Source: CAVSRC01 sp963743015
GTDB taxonomy: Bacteria > Pseudomonadota > Alphaproteobacteria > Rhizobiales > Kaistiaceae
DNA length: 64,000 nucleotides
Direction of reading: 5' to 3'
Assembly: GCA_963743015.1 (NCBI GenBank)
Contig: CAVUOD010000014.1
Span: 496,001 to 560,000 of the forward strand
In this document: positions 35,295 to 46,300 of the stretch, piece after piece
Position numbering within the stretch: the stretch's first letter is position 1
How the letters are laid out: each line of letters starts with the position of its first letter
The notes under the pieces: generated by a model
Databases searched by the model: none
What the model saw: the letters and a program-made list of their open reading frames with translations, nothing else
What the model was told of the DNA's origin: nothing
Translations under genes and position numbers: made by a program

Positions 35295-36713
35295 ATGAAT
35301 GCTCCCTCCCAGCCTCTGCTCGACCGTTTCGCGGCAATCGTCGGCTCCGCTTATGCCGTCCGCGACGCGCAAACCATCGCACCCTACCTGACCGAGCCGC
35401 GTGAAAAGTTTCATGGGGCGACCGGCATGGTGCTCCGGCCCGGCAGCGTCGCCGAGGTCGCCGCCATCCTCAAGCTCGCCAATGAAACGCGCACATCGAT
35501 CGTGCCGCAGGGCGGCAATACCGGTCTTGTCGGCGGCCAGATCCCGTCGATGACCGGCAACGAGATCGTGCTGTCGCTGACGCGACTCAACCGGGTGCGC
35601 GCGGTCGATCCGGGCAGCAACACGATGACCGTCGAGGCGGGCGTGACGCTGGACGAGGCGCGTGCGGCGGCCGACGCGGCGGACCGCCTGTTTCCGCTGA
35701 AGCTGGCCTCGGGCGGCTCCTGCGACATTGGCGGGACCGTCTCCACCAATGCCGGCGGCACCGAGGTGCTGGCCTATGGCAACATGCGCGAGCTGGTGCT
35801 CGGCGTCGAAGTGGTGCTGCCCACCGGCGAGGTGTGGGACGGCCTCAGGACGCTGCGCAAGGACAATACCGGCTACGACCTCAAGCACCTGTTCATCGGC
35901 GCGGAAGGAACGCTCGGCGTCGTCACCGCCGCCGTGCTGACGCTGATGCCGAAGCCGCGCGGCATCGCCGTCGCCTTCATCGGACTGAAGGACCCGGCGA
36001 CTGCGCTGAAGCTGTTCCATCTCGCCCGCGACCGCTCCGGACGCAGTCTCACCGCCTTCGAGCTCATCCCGCGCATCGGCCTCGAATTCACGCTCCGCCA
36101 CACGCCGGGCACCCGCGATCCGCTGGCCGAAGCGCATCCCTGGTACGTGCTGATGGAATATTCCTCCGCGCAAGGCCAGGAGGACGCCGACGCGGCGGCG
36201 GAAGCCATCTTCGCCGCCGGCCTCGAAGAAGAGCTGGTCGACGACGGCGCGCTCGCCCAGTCGCTGGAACAGGCGGCAGCGTTCTGGCATCTGCGCGAAA
36301 CCATGTCGGAGGTGCAGAAGCTGGAAGGCGGCTCGATCAAGCACGATGTCGCGGTGCCGCTGGCGCGCGTGCCGGAACTGATCGATCGGGCGTCGGCGGC
36401 GGTTGCGGAGATGATCCCCGGCGTGCGCCCCTGCCCCTTCGGTCACATCGGCGACGGCAACATCCATCTCAATATCAGCCAGCCGGTCGCCATGGACAAG
36501 GCCGCCTTCCTGGCGCGCTGGGATGACGTCAACGCGGTGGTGCACGGCATCGTCGGCGAGCTTGGCGGCACGATTTCGGCCGAGCACGGCATCGGGACGC
36601 TGAAGCGCGACCTGCTCAAGACGATCAAGAGCCCGCTCGAGATGGCGCTGATGAACAAGGTCAAGCAGGCATTCGATCCCAACGGCATCCTCAACCCGGG
36701 CAAGGTTCTCTAA
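35295..36713 (+). CDS. FAD-binding oxidoreductase (D-2-hydroxyacid dehydrogenase type)
   Basis: A 472-aa flavoenzyme of the VAO/GlcD family. The FAD-binding PCMH domain has VPQGGNTGLVGGQIP near residue 77 and SGGSCDIGGTVSTNAGGTE; the C-terminal FAD-oxidase domain has FGHIGDGNIHLNIS, a metal-binding His pair, and ISAEHGIGTLKRD. Close relatives oxidise D-2-hydroxyglutarate or D-lactate; which one cannot be settled here. No partner iron-sulfur gene lies nearby. Confidence 0.92.
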   Translation: MNAPSQPLLDRFAAIVGSAYAVRDAQTIAPYLTEPREKFHGATGMVLRPGSVAEVAAILKLANETRTSIVPQGGNTGLVGGQIPSMTGNEIVLSLTRLNRVRAVDPGSNTMTVEAGVTLDEARAAADAADRLFPLKLASGGSCDIGGTVSTNAGGTEVLAYGNMRELVLGVEVVLPTGEVWDGLRTLRKDNTGYDLKHLFIGAEGTLGVVTAAVLTLMPKPRGIAVAFIGLKDPATALKLFHLARDRSGRSLTAFELIPRIGLEFTLRHTPGTRDPLAEAHPWYVLMEYSSAQGQEDADAAAEAIFAAGLEEELVDDGALAQSLEQAAAFWHLRETMSEVQKLEGGSIKHDVAVPLARVPELIDRASAAVAEMIPGVRPCPFGHIGDGNIHLNISQPVAMDKAAFLARWDDVNAVVHGIVGELGGTISAEHGIGTLKRDLLKTIKSPLEMALMNKVKQAFDPNGILNPGKVL

Positions 36714-36874
36714 ACTCATGGCCTTGTCGGTGACACACTGCTAACCCTCTCGAAAATCACTCAAATTTAACCCAACCGGTTAAGCCGACTCCAAGCCTGC
36801 TGTGGCATGGTGCTCTCCAACAAGCGAGGACCCAAAAAAACGGGCCCGCTTCGGGAGCGTTAAGAGGCGTCAAA

Positions 36875-37426
36875 GTGGCCGGTGAAGCGACCGCCGGGTC
36901 GAGTCGGGAATTCCGGCTCGACCCGCACACTCTACCTGTGCGTGGCGCCGCCCGAGACGGCGGCACGGCAGGATTCATCCTCGACCGCGAACGGGCGATC
37001 GTGCAGCGGCAGCGCCTGGCGGGGCCGCCGTTCACGCTGACCGTGCCGCTGTCGAGCTATCGCGGCGTCTCGGTGCGCATGGAGGCGACCGCCACGACCG
37101 GCAATGTCCGCGTCTTCGTCGAGCTGCTGCACAAGGATCCCGCTCTCACTTTGCTGCTCACCGTCGGCGACGAACCGGAGGATGTGGCGGCCGACTGGCA
37201 GGCCTGGGGGCGCACTCTCAAGCTGCCGCTGCTGGTGATCGGCCAGGATGGTTCGGTAAGCGAACCTCTCGGCGACCTCGGCGGGGTCATCACCGGTCCG
37301 CCCCGGCCACGTCGGCGCTATTCCTTCTTTGCCGGTCGCCGGCCGCGATTCCTTACCCGGCGCAAGACCGGCCATTCGCACCCGACCGAACAGCTCAGCG
37401 GTCGCGAGATCATCGCCCGCAATTAG
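36875..37426 (+). CDS. DUF6101 family protein
   Basis: A 183-aa protein with no signal peptide. The stretches SREFRLDPHTLPVR, RERAIVQRQRLAGPPF and YRGVSVRM are like a conserved Rhizobiales family of unknown function (DUF6101). The C-terminal end is basic and Arg-rich (RPRRRYSFFAGRRPRFLTRR), which may bind nucleic acid or a membrane. It starts with GTG 12 bases after AGAGGCG. Its stop overlaps the ubiA stop on the other strand. Confidence 0.75.
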   Translation: MAGEATAGSSREFRLDPHTLPVRGAARDGGTAGFILDRERAIVQRQRLAGPPFTLTVPLSSYRGVSVRMEATATTGNVRVFVELLHKDPALTLLLTVGDEPEDVAADWQAWGRTLKLPLLVIGQDGSVSEPLGDLGGVITGPPRPRRRYSFFAGRRPRFLTRRKTGHSHPTEQLSGREIIARN

Positions 37427-38376
37427 CCGCCCCAGTGGCGGACGACCGTGTCGGCGACCAGTCCCGCGAAAACGATCCAGCCATAGTCGCGGCTGGAGCG
37501 GAACAGCATCAGGCAATTGTCGGGATCGTCGATGGCGATCACCGTCACCTGCCAGCCGAGATGGACGGCGCCCAGCGCCAGTCCGAGATAGGCGAGAGGG
37601 CCGACGCCGGCCATCCACCAGGCCGCCGCGAACAGGATCGTCGCCACGCCGTAGAACAGGGCGAGCAACGGGCGGGTGTGCGCGCCGAACAGGCGCGCCG
37701 TTGAGCGCACGCCGATGAGGGCGTCGTCCTCCTTGTCCTGATGGGCGTAGATGGTGTCGTAGCCGATGGTCCAGGCGATGCCGCCGAGATAGAGCAGCAC
37801 CGGCGTCCAATCGAGGCGTCCGAAGATCGCCGGCCAGCCCATCAGCGCGCCCCAGGAAAAGGCGATGCCGAGCCCGACCTGTGGCCACCAGGTGAAGCGT
37901 TTCATGAAGGGGTAGACGGCTACGCTGGCGAGCGACAACACGCCGAGGCCGATCGTGAACCAGTTGAACTGGAGAAGGACGGCAAGGCCGATGAGCGCCT
38001 GCAGGACCAGGAAGGCCGCGGCCTGGCGCACCGTCACCTGCCCGCTGGGGATGGGGCGCGAGCGGGTGCGTGCCACTTGCGCATCGAGGTCGCGATCGAC
38101 AATGTCGTTGTAGGTGCACCCCGCCCCGCGCATGACGACCGCGCCAATCAGGAACAAACCCAAGTGCCAGACATTCGGGAAGCGCCAGCCGGCGGCGTCG
38201 GTGGCCAGCGCCGAAGACCACCAACACGGCCACATCAGGAGCCACCAGCCGATCGGCCGTTCCAGCCGGGCGAGGCGGGCATAGGGTCGCAGGGCGGGCG
38301 GGATGATCCGGTCTGCCCAATGGCCGCGCACGGCATCGGCAACCGTGTGATTGTCGGCGTTCATGATCACGGTCAT
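37423..38376 (-). CDS. ubiA: 4-hydroxybenzoate polyprenyltransferase
   Basis: Membrane prenyltransferase of about 317 aa in ubiquinone synthesis. Eight to nine helices are seen, with the diphosphate motif NDIVDRDLDAQVARTRSRP and the second Asp-rich segment YDTIYAHQDKEDD. The start at 38376 (MTVIMNADN) or at 38364 is possible; neither has a clear ribosome site. The gene ends tail-to-tail with the DUF6101 gene with stop codons overlapping. Confidence 0.95.
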   Translation of the reverse strand: MTVIMNADNHTVADAVRGHWADRIIPPALRPYARLARLERPIGWWLLMWPCWWSSALATDAAGWRFPNVWHLGLFLIGAVVMRGAGCTYNDIVDRDLDAQVARTRSRPIPSGQVTVRQAAAFLVLQALIGLAVLLQFNWFTIGLGVLSLASVAVYPFMKRFTWWPQVGLGIAFSWGALMGWPAIFGRLDWTPVLLYLGGIAWTIGYDTIYAHQDKEDDALIGVRSTARLFGAHTRPLLALFYGVATILFAAAWWMAGVGPLAYLGLALGAVHLGWQVTVIAIDDPDNCLMLFRSSRDYGWIVFAGLVADTVVRHWGG

Positions 38377-38475
38377 AGGGCGTTCGGCGCACGGCGGGAA
38401 GCCGCCGGTTGGACATTCGGCACGCCGATTGCTAATCGCGCAGCATGACCGGCGGGGCGAGGGCGTGAGTCCGTC

Positions 38476-39732
38476 ATGAATGTATTGCTCATCGGCTCGG
38501 GCGGGCGTGAACACGCGCTGGCGTGGAAGCTTGCCCAATCGCCGCAGCTTGGCCGGCTCTACGCCGCGCCGGGCAATCCCGGCATCGCCGAGGTTGCCGA
38601 ACTCGCCGCGCTCAACCCAGCCAACCATGACGCGGTCGTCGCCTTCTGCAGGGAACAGGCGATCGACCTCGCCGTCGTCGGCCCGGAGGCACCGCTGGTT
38701 GCCGGCATCGCCGATAGGCTCGCCGCGGCCGGCATCAAGGCATTCGGGCCGAGCAAGGCGGCTGCCCAACTCGAAGGCTCCAAGAGCTTCACCAAGCAGA
38801 TATGCGCTGAAGCGAATATCCCGACCGCCGCCTGGCGCCACTTCAGCGATGCCGATGAGGCGGCAGCCCATGTGCGCGCGCTTGGCGCGCCGATCGTGGT
38901 CAAGGCCGATGGCCTTGCCGCCGGCAAGGGGGTGACCGTGGCGGGATCAGTGGACGAGGCGCTGGCCGCGATTGCGGCCTGCTTTGCCGCACCCGGCGCG
39001 GAGGTCGTCATCGAGGAGTGCCTGACCGGCGAAGAGGCGAGCTTTTTCGTCCTTTCCGACGGCACCACTGCCCTCCCCTTCGGCACCGCACAGGACCACA
39101 AGCGCGTCGGCGACGGCGACACCGGACCCAATACCGGGGGCATGGGCGCCTATTCGCCGGCTCCGATCATGGACGAGGCAATGGTGGCGCGCGTCATGGA
39201 CGAGATCGTGCAGCCGACGCTTGGCCTGATGGCGAAACGCGGCACGCCCTTTCGCGGCGTCCTCTTCGTCGGGCTGATGCTGGCCGCCGACGGGCCGAAG
39301 CTCATCGAATACAACGTCCGTTTCGGCGACCCGGAGTGCCAGACGCTGATGCCGCGCTTCGACGGCGACCTGCTCGATATCATGCTGGCGACGGCCGAAG
39401 GCCGGCTGGCCGACGCGAGGCCGGCGTGGCGCCCGGACGCGGCGCTGTGCGTCGTGATGGCAGCGCGCGGCTATCCCGGTGCCTATGAAAAGGGCGAGCC
39501 GATCGGTGGCATCGATGCCGCCGAGAAACTCACCGACGTCAAGATCTTCCATGCCGGCACAGCCATGAAGGACGGGCGGCTCACCGCCGCCGGTGGGCGT
39601 GTGCTCGGCGTCACAGCGCTCGGCCCGACAATTGCTGAGGCGCACAAGCGCGCATACGCGGCAGTAGCCGCCATCGACTGGCCAGGCGGCTTCTGCCGCA
39701 CGGACATCGGTTGGCGGGCAGTCAGCAGATAG
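38476..39732 (+). CDS. purD: Phosphoribosylamine-glycine ligase
   Basis: ATP-grasp enzyme of 418 aa that makes GAR in purine synthesis. Conserved parts are VLLIGSGGREHALAWKL at the start, APGNPGI, FGPSKAAAQLEGSKSFTK, VVKADGLAAGKGVTVA, HKRVGDGDTGPNTGGMGAY and EYNVRFGDPECQ. The ubiA-purD divergent gap is about 100 bases. Confidence 0.97.
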   Translation: MNVLLIGSGGREHALAWKLAQSPQLGRLYAAPGNPGIAEVAELAALNPANHDAVVAFCREQAIDLAVVGPEAPLVAGIADRLAAAGIKAFGPSKAAAQLEGSKSFTKQICAEANIPTAAWRHFSDADEAAAHVRALGAPIVVKADGLAAGKGVTVAGSVDEALAAIAACFAAPGAEVVIEECLTGEEASFFVLSDGTTALPFGTAQDHKRVGDGDTGPNTGGMGAYSPAPIMDEAMVARVMDEIVQPTLGLMAKRGTPFRGVLFVGLMLAADGPKLIEYNVRFGDPECQTLMPRFDGDLLDIMLATAEGRLADARPAWRPDAALCVVMAARGYPGAYEKGEPIGGIDAAEKLTDVKIFHAGTAMKDGRLTAAGGRVLGVTALGPTIAEAHKRAYAAVAAIDWPGGFCRTDIGWRAVSR

Positions 39733-39739
39733 GACATCC

Positions 39740-41458
39740 ATGACCTCCCCAATCACACCCTTCGCCGGCAAGACCCGCATCGCCTATTTCACCATGGAAC
39801 TGGCGATCCGCTACGAGATCCACACCTATTCGGGCGGCCTCGGCGTCCTGGCGGGCGATATCGCGCGCTCCGCCGCCGACCTCGGCCTGCCGATGGTCTT
39901 CGTGCTGCTGGTCAGCCGCGCCGGCTATTTCCGCCAGATCATCAACCACGACCGCTGGCAGATCGAGCAACCCAACTGGTGGGAGCCGACCGACTGGTGC
40001 ACGCCGCTGGAGACCACCGCCACTGTCGAGATCGAGGGACGGCCGGTGGCCATCCGCCCCTGGCTCTACGTGCAGACCGGGGTGACCGGACACCAGGTTC
40101 CGATCCTGCTGCTCGATACCGATCTCGAGGAGAACAGCGCCATCGACCGCACCCTTACCCATCATCTCTATGGCGGGGATGCCGCCTACCGCCTCAAGCA
40201 GGAGATCATTCTGGGCATGGGCGGGGCACGCGTGCTGCGCGCGCTCGGCTTCGACATCGAGACCTTCCACATGAACGAAGGCCATGCGGCGCTGCTCACC
40301 CTCGACCGCCTTGCAGAAGCGCGGGCGAAAGCCGGCAGCGACGGCCTCGCCGCGACGCGCAAGCAGTGCGTGTTCACCACGCACACGCCGGTCGCGGCCG
40401 GACAGGACCGTTTTCCCTATGATCTCTACGCGCAGACCGCACCGGACCTGGTTCCGCTCGATACCGTCAAGGAACTCGCGGGCCCCGAGGAACTCAACAT
40501 GACGCGGCTTGCGCTCAATCTCTCCGGCTACTCCAACGCCGTGGCGATGCGGCACGCCGAAACCACGCGCCATATGTTCCCCGGCCACGAAATCCATGCC
40601 GTCACCAACGGCGTCCACACGCTCAGCTGGGCCCATGACGAGATGGCAGCGCTCTTCGACCAATACGTTCCCAATTGGCGCCTGGACCCGAAGGCGCTGG
40701 CCGGTGTCGCGTCGGTGCCGCCGGACGCCATCTGGAAGGCCCACCGCAAGGCCAAGGCCCAGCTTGCCGAACTGGTTTTCGGACGCACCGGCATCGCGCT
40801 CGACCTGGACAAGCCGATCCTCGGCTATGCACGGCGCATGACTCCCTACAAGCGGCCGCAGCTCATGTTCAGCGATATCGAACGCTTGGCCGCGATCGCC
40901 CAGTACCAGCCATTCCAGATCGTAATCTCGGGCAAGGCCCATCCGCGCGACCACGGCGGTCACGAGGCCATCCAGCGCATCCTCGAATATGCCGGCCACC
41001 TCGCCGGCCGTCTGCGCGTCGCCTTCGTGCCGGCCTACAACATGAGGGTGGCCCACTCCATCGTCGCCGGGGTCGACGTGTGGGTGAACACGCCGGTGCC
41101 GCCGCTGGAAGCCTCGGGCACCAGCGGCATGAAGGCGGCCCTTAACGGCGTGCCCAATTTCAGCGTGCTCGACGGCTGGTGGGTGGAAGGCTGCCAGGAG
41201 GGCGTCAATGGCTGGGCGATCGGCACCGATGGCGGCGACGGCTCCGACAGCGCCCATGCGCTCGCCTTCTACGAGAAGCTCGAGAAGACCATCCTGCCGC
41301 TGTTCCATACCGACCGCAGCGGCTGGTGCTCGGTGATGAAGCAGGCGATCGCCACCACCGGCTGGCAGTTCAGCTGCAACCGGATGCTCGGCCAGTATTC
41401 GGCGGAGGCTTACGGCTTCACCGCCAGCAGCGTCGCGGCGCCGCCGGTCGTGGCCTGA
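39740..41458 (+). CDS. Alpha-glucan phosphorylase family protein
   Basis: A 572-aa, short-type glycogen/maltodextrin phosphorylase that should release glucose 1-phosphate from alpha-1,4-glucans. Seen are AYFTMELAIRYEIHTYSGGL, TFHMNEGHAALL, and the PLP-lysine region EASGTSGMKAALNGV followed by LDGWWVEG. Length is smaller than E. coli GlgP (about 800 aa) but normal for this GT35-related group. No other glycogen genes (glgA, glgB, glgC) lie in the window. It starts seven bases after purD. Confidence 0.9.
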   Translation: MTSPITPFAGKTRIAYFTMELAIRYEIHTYSGGLGVLAGDIARSAADLGLPMVFVLLVSRAGYFRQIINHDRWQIEQPNWWEPTDWCTPLETTATVEIEGRPVAIRPWLYVQTGVTGHQVPILLLDTDLEENSAIDRTLTHHLYGGDAAYRLKQEIILGMGGARVLRALGFDIETFHMNEGHAALLTLDRLAEARAKAGSDGLAATRKQCVFTTHTPVAAGQDRFPYDLYAQTAPDLVPLDTVKELAGPEELNMTRLALNLSGYSNAVAMRHAETTRHMFPGHEIHAVTNGVHTLSWAHDEMAALFDQYVPNWRLDPKALAGVASVPPDAIWKAHRKAKAQLAELVFGRTGIALDLDKPILGYARRMTPYKRPQLMFSDIERLAAIAQYQPFQIVISGKAHPRDHGGHEAIQRILEYAGHLAGRLRVAFVPAYNMRVAHSIVAGVDVWVNTPVPPLEASGTSGMKAALNGVPNFSVLDGWWVEGCQEGVNGWAIGTDGGDGSDSAHALAFYEKLEKTILPLFHTDRSGWCSVMKQAIATTGWQFSCNRMLGQYSAEAYGFTASSVAAPPVVA

Positions 41459-41525
41459 GGTCCGGCGGGGAACCAGCGCTTTCAAGCCCTTTCCCCGCCC
41501 GCCCGAATCCGCCAGACTCGGGGCC

Positions 41526-43319
41526 ATGCCCATCCGCCGTCTCAGCGAGGACATGGTCAACCGGATCGCCGCCGGCGAGGTGGTCGAGCGTCCAGCAAGC
41601 GTGGTCAAGGAGCTTGCCGAGAATGCGCTCGACGCCGGCGCTACCCGCATCGAGGTGGTGACAGCGGCCGGTGGCGTATCGCTTGTCCGGGTCACCGACG
41701 ATGGCGGCGGCATCGCCCGCGACGAGCTGGCGTTGGCGGTCGAACGCCATTGCACCTCGAAACTCGAAGGCGGACTCGACCATATTGCGAGCCTCGGCTT
41801 TCGTGGCGAGGCGCTGGCGGCGATCGGCGCGGCGGCGCGGCTCACCGTCGCCTCGCGCAAGGACGGCGCCGACGAAGCCTGGGAAGTCTCGGTGACGGGC
41901 GGCACGGCGACGCCGCCGAAGCCCGCGGCACTCGCCAAGGGCACACAGGTCGCGGTGCGCGACCTCTTCTTCGCCACGCCAGCGCGGCTGAAATTCCTGA
42001 AATCCGAGCGGGCCGAGGCCAGCGCCATCACCGACGTGGTCAAGCGCCTGGCACTGGCTCATCCGGCGGTGCGCTTCACGCTTGCCGGCAGCGACCGTAG
42101 CGAGATCGACTATCCGGCGGCTGCCGGCGATGACGGGCTGGCGGTGCGCATCGCCCAGGTGCTCGGCCCCGATTTCCGCGCCAATGCGCTGGCCATCGAT
42201 GCGCTACGCGAGGGCGTGCGGCTGACCGGCTATGCCGGCCTGCCGACCTTCAGCCGCGGCAACGGGCTCGCCCAATACTTCTTCGTCAACGGAAGGCCGG
42301 TGCGCGACCGCCAGCTTCTCGGCGCGCTCCGGGCCGCCTATGCGGACGTCATGAAGCGCGAGCGCCATCCTGTCGCCGTGCTCAATATCGGCCTCGATCC
42401 GGCGCTGGTCGACGTCAATGTCCACCCGACCAAGGCCGAGGTGCGCTTCCGCAATTCCGGACTGGTGCGCGGGCTGATCATCGGATCCCTGCGCGAGGCA
42501 CTGGGGCAGACCGAGCTGCGCTCATCGAGCGAAGCAGCGGGCGCGACCATCGCCGCCTTCCGCCCGGCTGGCGGCTTCACGCGGCCGCAGCGGCCGGTGA
42601 TGCCCTCATGGCGGCGAGCGCCCATCACCGGCAATGCGGCGCTGGCGCCCGGCTTCGCCGAGGCCGCGCAAGCCGCCTTCGCGGGCGTCGAGCCCTCGGC
42701 CGAAGCCCATACCACCGAGCCCGATCCGGCGCTCACGGCCCGTCCGCTGGGTGCGGCGCGGGCACAGATCCACGAGACCTATATCGTCGCCCAGACCGAG
42801 GACGGTCTGGTCATCGTCGACCAGCATGCCGCGCATGAGCGGCTGGTCTATGAGCGCATCAAGGCGGCACTTGCCGAAAACGGCGTGCCGCGCCAGATCC
42901 TGCTCATCCCCGAAGTGGTCGACCTCACCGCAGAGGATGTCGACCGGCTGGCCACACGGGCCACCGAGCTGGCCGAGCTGGGCCTGGTCATCGACCGCTT
43001 CGGCACCGGCGCGGTCATCGTGCGCGAAACGCCGGCGCTGCTCGGCACGGTCGACGCCCCGGGGCTCATCCGCGACCTCGCCGACGAGATCGCCGAATGG
43101 GAGCGCGCGGCGGGCTTGAAGGACAAGCTCGACCGCGTCGCCTCGACCATGGCCTGCCACGGTTCGGTGCGCGCCGGGCGGCGGCTGAAGCCGGCGGAGA
43201 TGGACGCGCTCCTACGCGAGATGGAGGCAACCCCCAATTCCGGCACCTGCAATCACGGGCGGCCGACTTTCATCGAACTGAAGCTCGCCGACATCGAGCG
43301 GCTGTTCGGGCGACGCTAG
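41526..43319 (+). CDS. mutL: DNA mismatch repair protein MutL
   Basis: GHKL ATPase of 597 aa that couples MutS mismatch recognition to strand removal. N-terminal motifs: AAGEVVERPASVVKELAENA, VTDDGGGIARDEL, GFRGEALAAIG. A proline-rich linker spans about residues 330-400. The C-terminal domain carries the endonuclease motif DQHAAHERLVYE plus CHGSVRAG and CNHGRPT, so this MutL should nick DNA itself, consistent with bacteria lacking MutH. Confidence 0.97.
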   Translation: MPIRRLSEDMVNRIAAGEVVERPASVVKELAENALDAGATRIEVVTAAGGVSLVRVTDDGGGIARDELALAVERHCTSKLEGGLDHIASLGFRGEALAAIGAAARLTVASRKDGADEAWEVSVTGGTATPPKPAALAKGTQVAVRDLFFATPARLKFLKSERAEASAITDVVKRLALAHPAVRFTLAGSDRSEIDYPAAAGDDGLAVRIAQVLGPDFRANALAIDALREGVRLTGYAGLPTFSRGNGLAQYFFVNGRPVRDRQLLGALRAAYADVMKRERHPVAVLNIGLDPALVDVNVHPTKAEVRFRNSGLVRGLIIGSLREALGQTELRSSSEAAGATIAAFRPAGGFTRPQRPVMPSWRRAPITGNAALAPGFAEAAQAAFAGVEPSAEAHTTEPDPALTARPLGAARAQIHETYIVAQTEDGLVIVDQHAAHERLVYERIKAALAENGVPRQILLIPEVVDLTAEDVDRLATRATELAELGLVIDRFGTGAVIVRETPALLGTVDAPGLIRDLADEIAEWERAAGLKDKLDRVASTMACHGSVRAGRRLKPAEMDALLREMEATPNSGTCNHGRPTFIELKLADIERLFGRR

Positions 43320-43378
43320 GATCGACGGCCCGAAATCGGCCGTTTTCCGGTACAATCCTGCGTTGGTTCAGGCAAATC

Positions 43379-46300
43379 ATGCGGAGGTTGACCCTGAGAC
43401 GGCTCATCATCGGCATCGTGGCGCTGGTCGCGCTGGTCGTGGTCGCGGCCCTGATCGTGCCCGTGTTCATCCCCACCGCCACGATACGGAGCGAACTCAT
43501 CGCCCGCGTCGAGCAGGCGACCGGCCGTCAGGCGCGCATCGACGGGCCGATCTCGATCAGCCTGCTGCCCACGGTGCATGTCTCGGCCGGCGGCATCGGC
43601 CTTGCCGGCGTCACCGGCAGTGGCGAGGCGCTCAAGGTCGATTCCGTCTCCTTCGGCGTCAGCCTGCTGCCGCTCATCTCCGGCCGCGTGGCGATCAACT
43701 CGGTCACCATCGTCAAGCCCGAGATCGTCTACGCGATCGACAAGAACGGCCGCAGCAACTGGCAGGCGGCGGCAGCGCCCGCGTCACAACAGACGGCCGC
43801 CGGCGGTGAACCGAAGTCGATGGAGGACCTCATCGCCACCTCCGAGGCGCAACAGGCGGCAACGCAGGAGGCGCTGGCCGCAATCGACCGCATCGGCATT
43901 TCCAGGCTGACGATCAGCGACGGCACGTTCACCTATCGCGACCAGCGCAGCGGCACCGATCAGACGGTCGCGGCGGTGAACCTGACGCTGGCAGCGCCCG
44001 ACCTCGCCCGCGGCGCCTCGCTCGACGGTTCGTTCACCTGGGACGGCAAACAGGAGAAGATCGCGCTCAAGCTCGGCGCGCGTCCCGACCCGAGCAAGCT
44101 TGCCGCGCTGCCCGTCGATCTCACGCTCTCCGACGACCTCGCCACGATCGCCGCCAAGGGCACGGCGCTCGACGGCGACAGCCTGTTCAAGGGGACCGTC
44201 GCGGCCAATGGCGGCTCGCTCGCCGGTCTCGTCGGCCGCTTCGGCACGTCGCTGCCGGCGGCGCCCGCCTATGGCAAGTTCGACATCTCGGCGACGCTTG
44301 CCGCGACCAAGGACCGGGTGACCCTCAACCAGTTCGCGGTGACCCTCGGCGACGCCCAGTTTTCCGGTCAGGCGGTGATCGCGACCAACCGGCCGCGGCC
44401 GGGCATCGGCCTGCGCCTGGCTGCCGGGTCGATCGATGCCGACGCTTTCGTCGCGCCGGCAGCGTCCGGCAGCAGCAGTGGCGGCAGTAGTGGCAAGGAT
44501 GGAAAGGGCGGCGGCAAGGGCGGCGGCGCGGCGGCCGAGAAACCGATCGATCTTTCGGCGCTTGGGGCTGTCGATGCCAATGTCGCCTTCACGGCGCAGG
44601 CGGTGAAGATCGGCTCGGTGGCGCTCAAGGATCTCGGCATCGACGCGAAGCTCGTCGGCGGCACGCTGCAAGCGACGATCAGCAAGGTCACCGTCAACGG
44701 CGCGCCCGGCTCGGGCAACCTCACCGTGGCGGCGAAGGACGGCCAGCCCGCGATCTCCGGCGCGGTGAAGATGACCGGCCTCGATGTCGCCGGCGTTCTG
44801 GCGCTGGCCCGCGTGTCGGCGCCGGTCACCGGCAGCGGCAATGTCGATGTCGCCTTCAGGACCAACGGTGCCACCACCTCCGCACTTGTCGCCAATCTCG
44901 ACGCCAGCGGCGCGCTGTCGCTCGCCAACGGCAAGGTGACCGGGCTCAACCTCGCCGACACCGTCGGCGGCGACAAGACGGCCGACGAGATCGACGACAT
45001 CAATGTCACGGCGTCGTTCAAGTCGCTCAATTCGCCGGTCTCGGCAAAGGGTGCACTCACCTGGCGCAAGGTACGCTTCGACGTTTCCGCCGATGCGGAC
45101 GTGCGCGCCCTGATCGCCGGCAAGGAGACGGCGGTCGCCCTGCAAGCGAGTTCGAAGTCGGTCAGCATGGGCTTCAACGGCGAGGCCGGCATGGGCGGCC
45201 TCGGCAAGGGCGAGGTCAGCCTGTCGACACCGTCGCTGCGCAACCTGCTTGCCTGGATCGGCCGGCCGATCGGCTCGGGCGGCGGCCTGCAGAACTTCTC
45301 GATCAAGGGCGCGGTGGCGCTCGCCAAGGACAGCTTCAAGTTCGACCGCGCCGCCTTCACCATCGACAAGTCGAGCGGACTCGGCACCGGCACCGTGACC
45401 TTCGGCAGCCGTCCGTCGGTGAGCGCCGGCCTGTCGATGAAGGTGCTCGACGTGACGCCCTATGTCGCCGCCTCGGGCGCACCGACCGGTGGCGGTGGGA
45501 CTGGCGGCGGCGGTGGAGCCGGCGGCGGCGGTAGCGCGGGCGGTGGTGCCAGCGGCGGCTGGAGCACCCAGCCGATCGCCTTCGACGGCCTCAAGACGGC
45601 CGATGCCAACCTCAACCTCAAGGCCGACGAGATCATCGCCAACAAGATCAAGATCGGCGCGACGGCGATGACGGTGACGCTCTCCGGCGGCAAGCTGGTG
45701 GCGAACCTCACCGACATGAGCCTCTACAAGGGCAAGGGCAGCGGCACGTTCACGATAGACGGTGCGGCATCGACGCCGGCGGTCGCGGCCTCGTTCCAGC
45801 TCAGCGGCCTTTCCGCCCAGCCGTTCCTCACCGACGCCATCGGCTACGACAAGATTGAAGGCACCGGCGCCTTCTCCTTCGATCTGTCGGCCACCGGCGA
45901 CAGCCAGGCGGCCCTGATGAAGAGCCTTCAGGGCAAGGGCGCGACGGAATTCCGCGACGGCGCCATCCGCGGCTTCAACCTCGCCTCGCTCAAGGGCCTG
46001 TCGCTGCAGAGCGTTCTCGGCGGTCAGCTCGGTACCACCGACAGCACGGAATTCAGCCGCCTGGCCGGCAGCTATACGGTCGCCAACGGTGTGCTGACCA
46101 ATAGCGACCTGGTGCTCATCGGTCCGCTGGTCCGCGCCAGCGGCGCCGGTACGGTCGATATCGGCCAGAGGACCATCTCCTACCGGCTGCAGCCGAAGAT
46201 CGTCGGCACGCTCCAGGGACAGGGCGGCAGCGCCGATGCGAAGGGACTGACGCTGCCCTTCCGCATCGAGGGCTCGTGGGACAATCCGCGCTACGTTCCC

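Noticed and set aside
36828..36856. Possible terminator around an A-run and GGGCCCGCTTCGGG
   Set aside because: The T-run would be on the minus strand, but no minus-strand gene ends there and the stem is only four base pairs.
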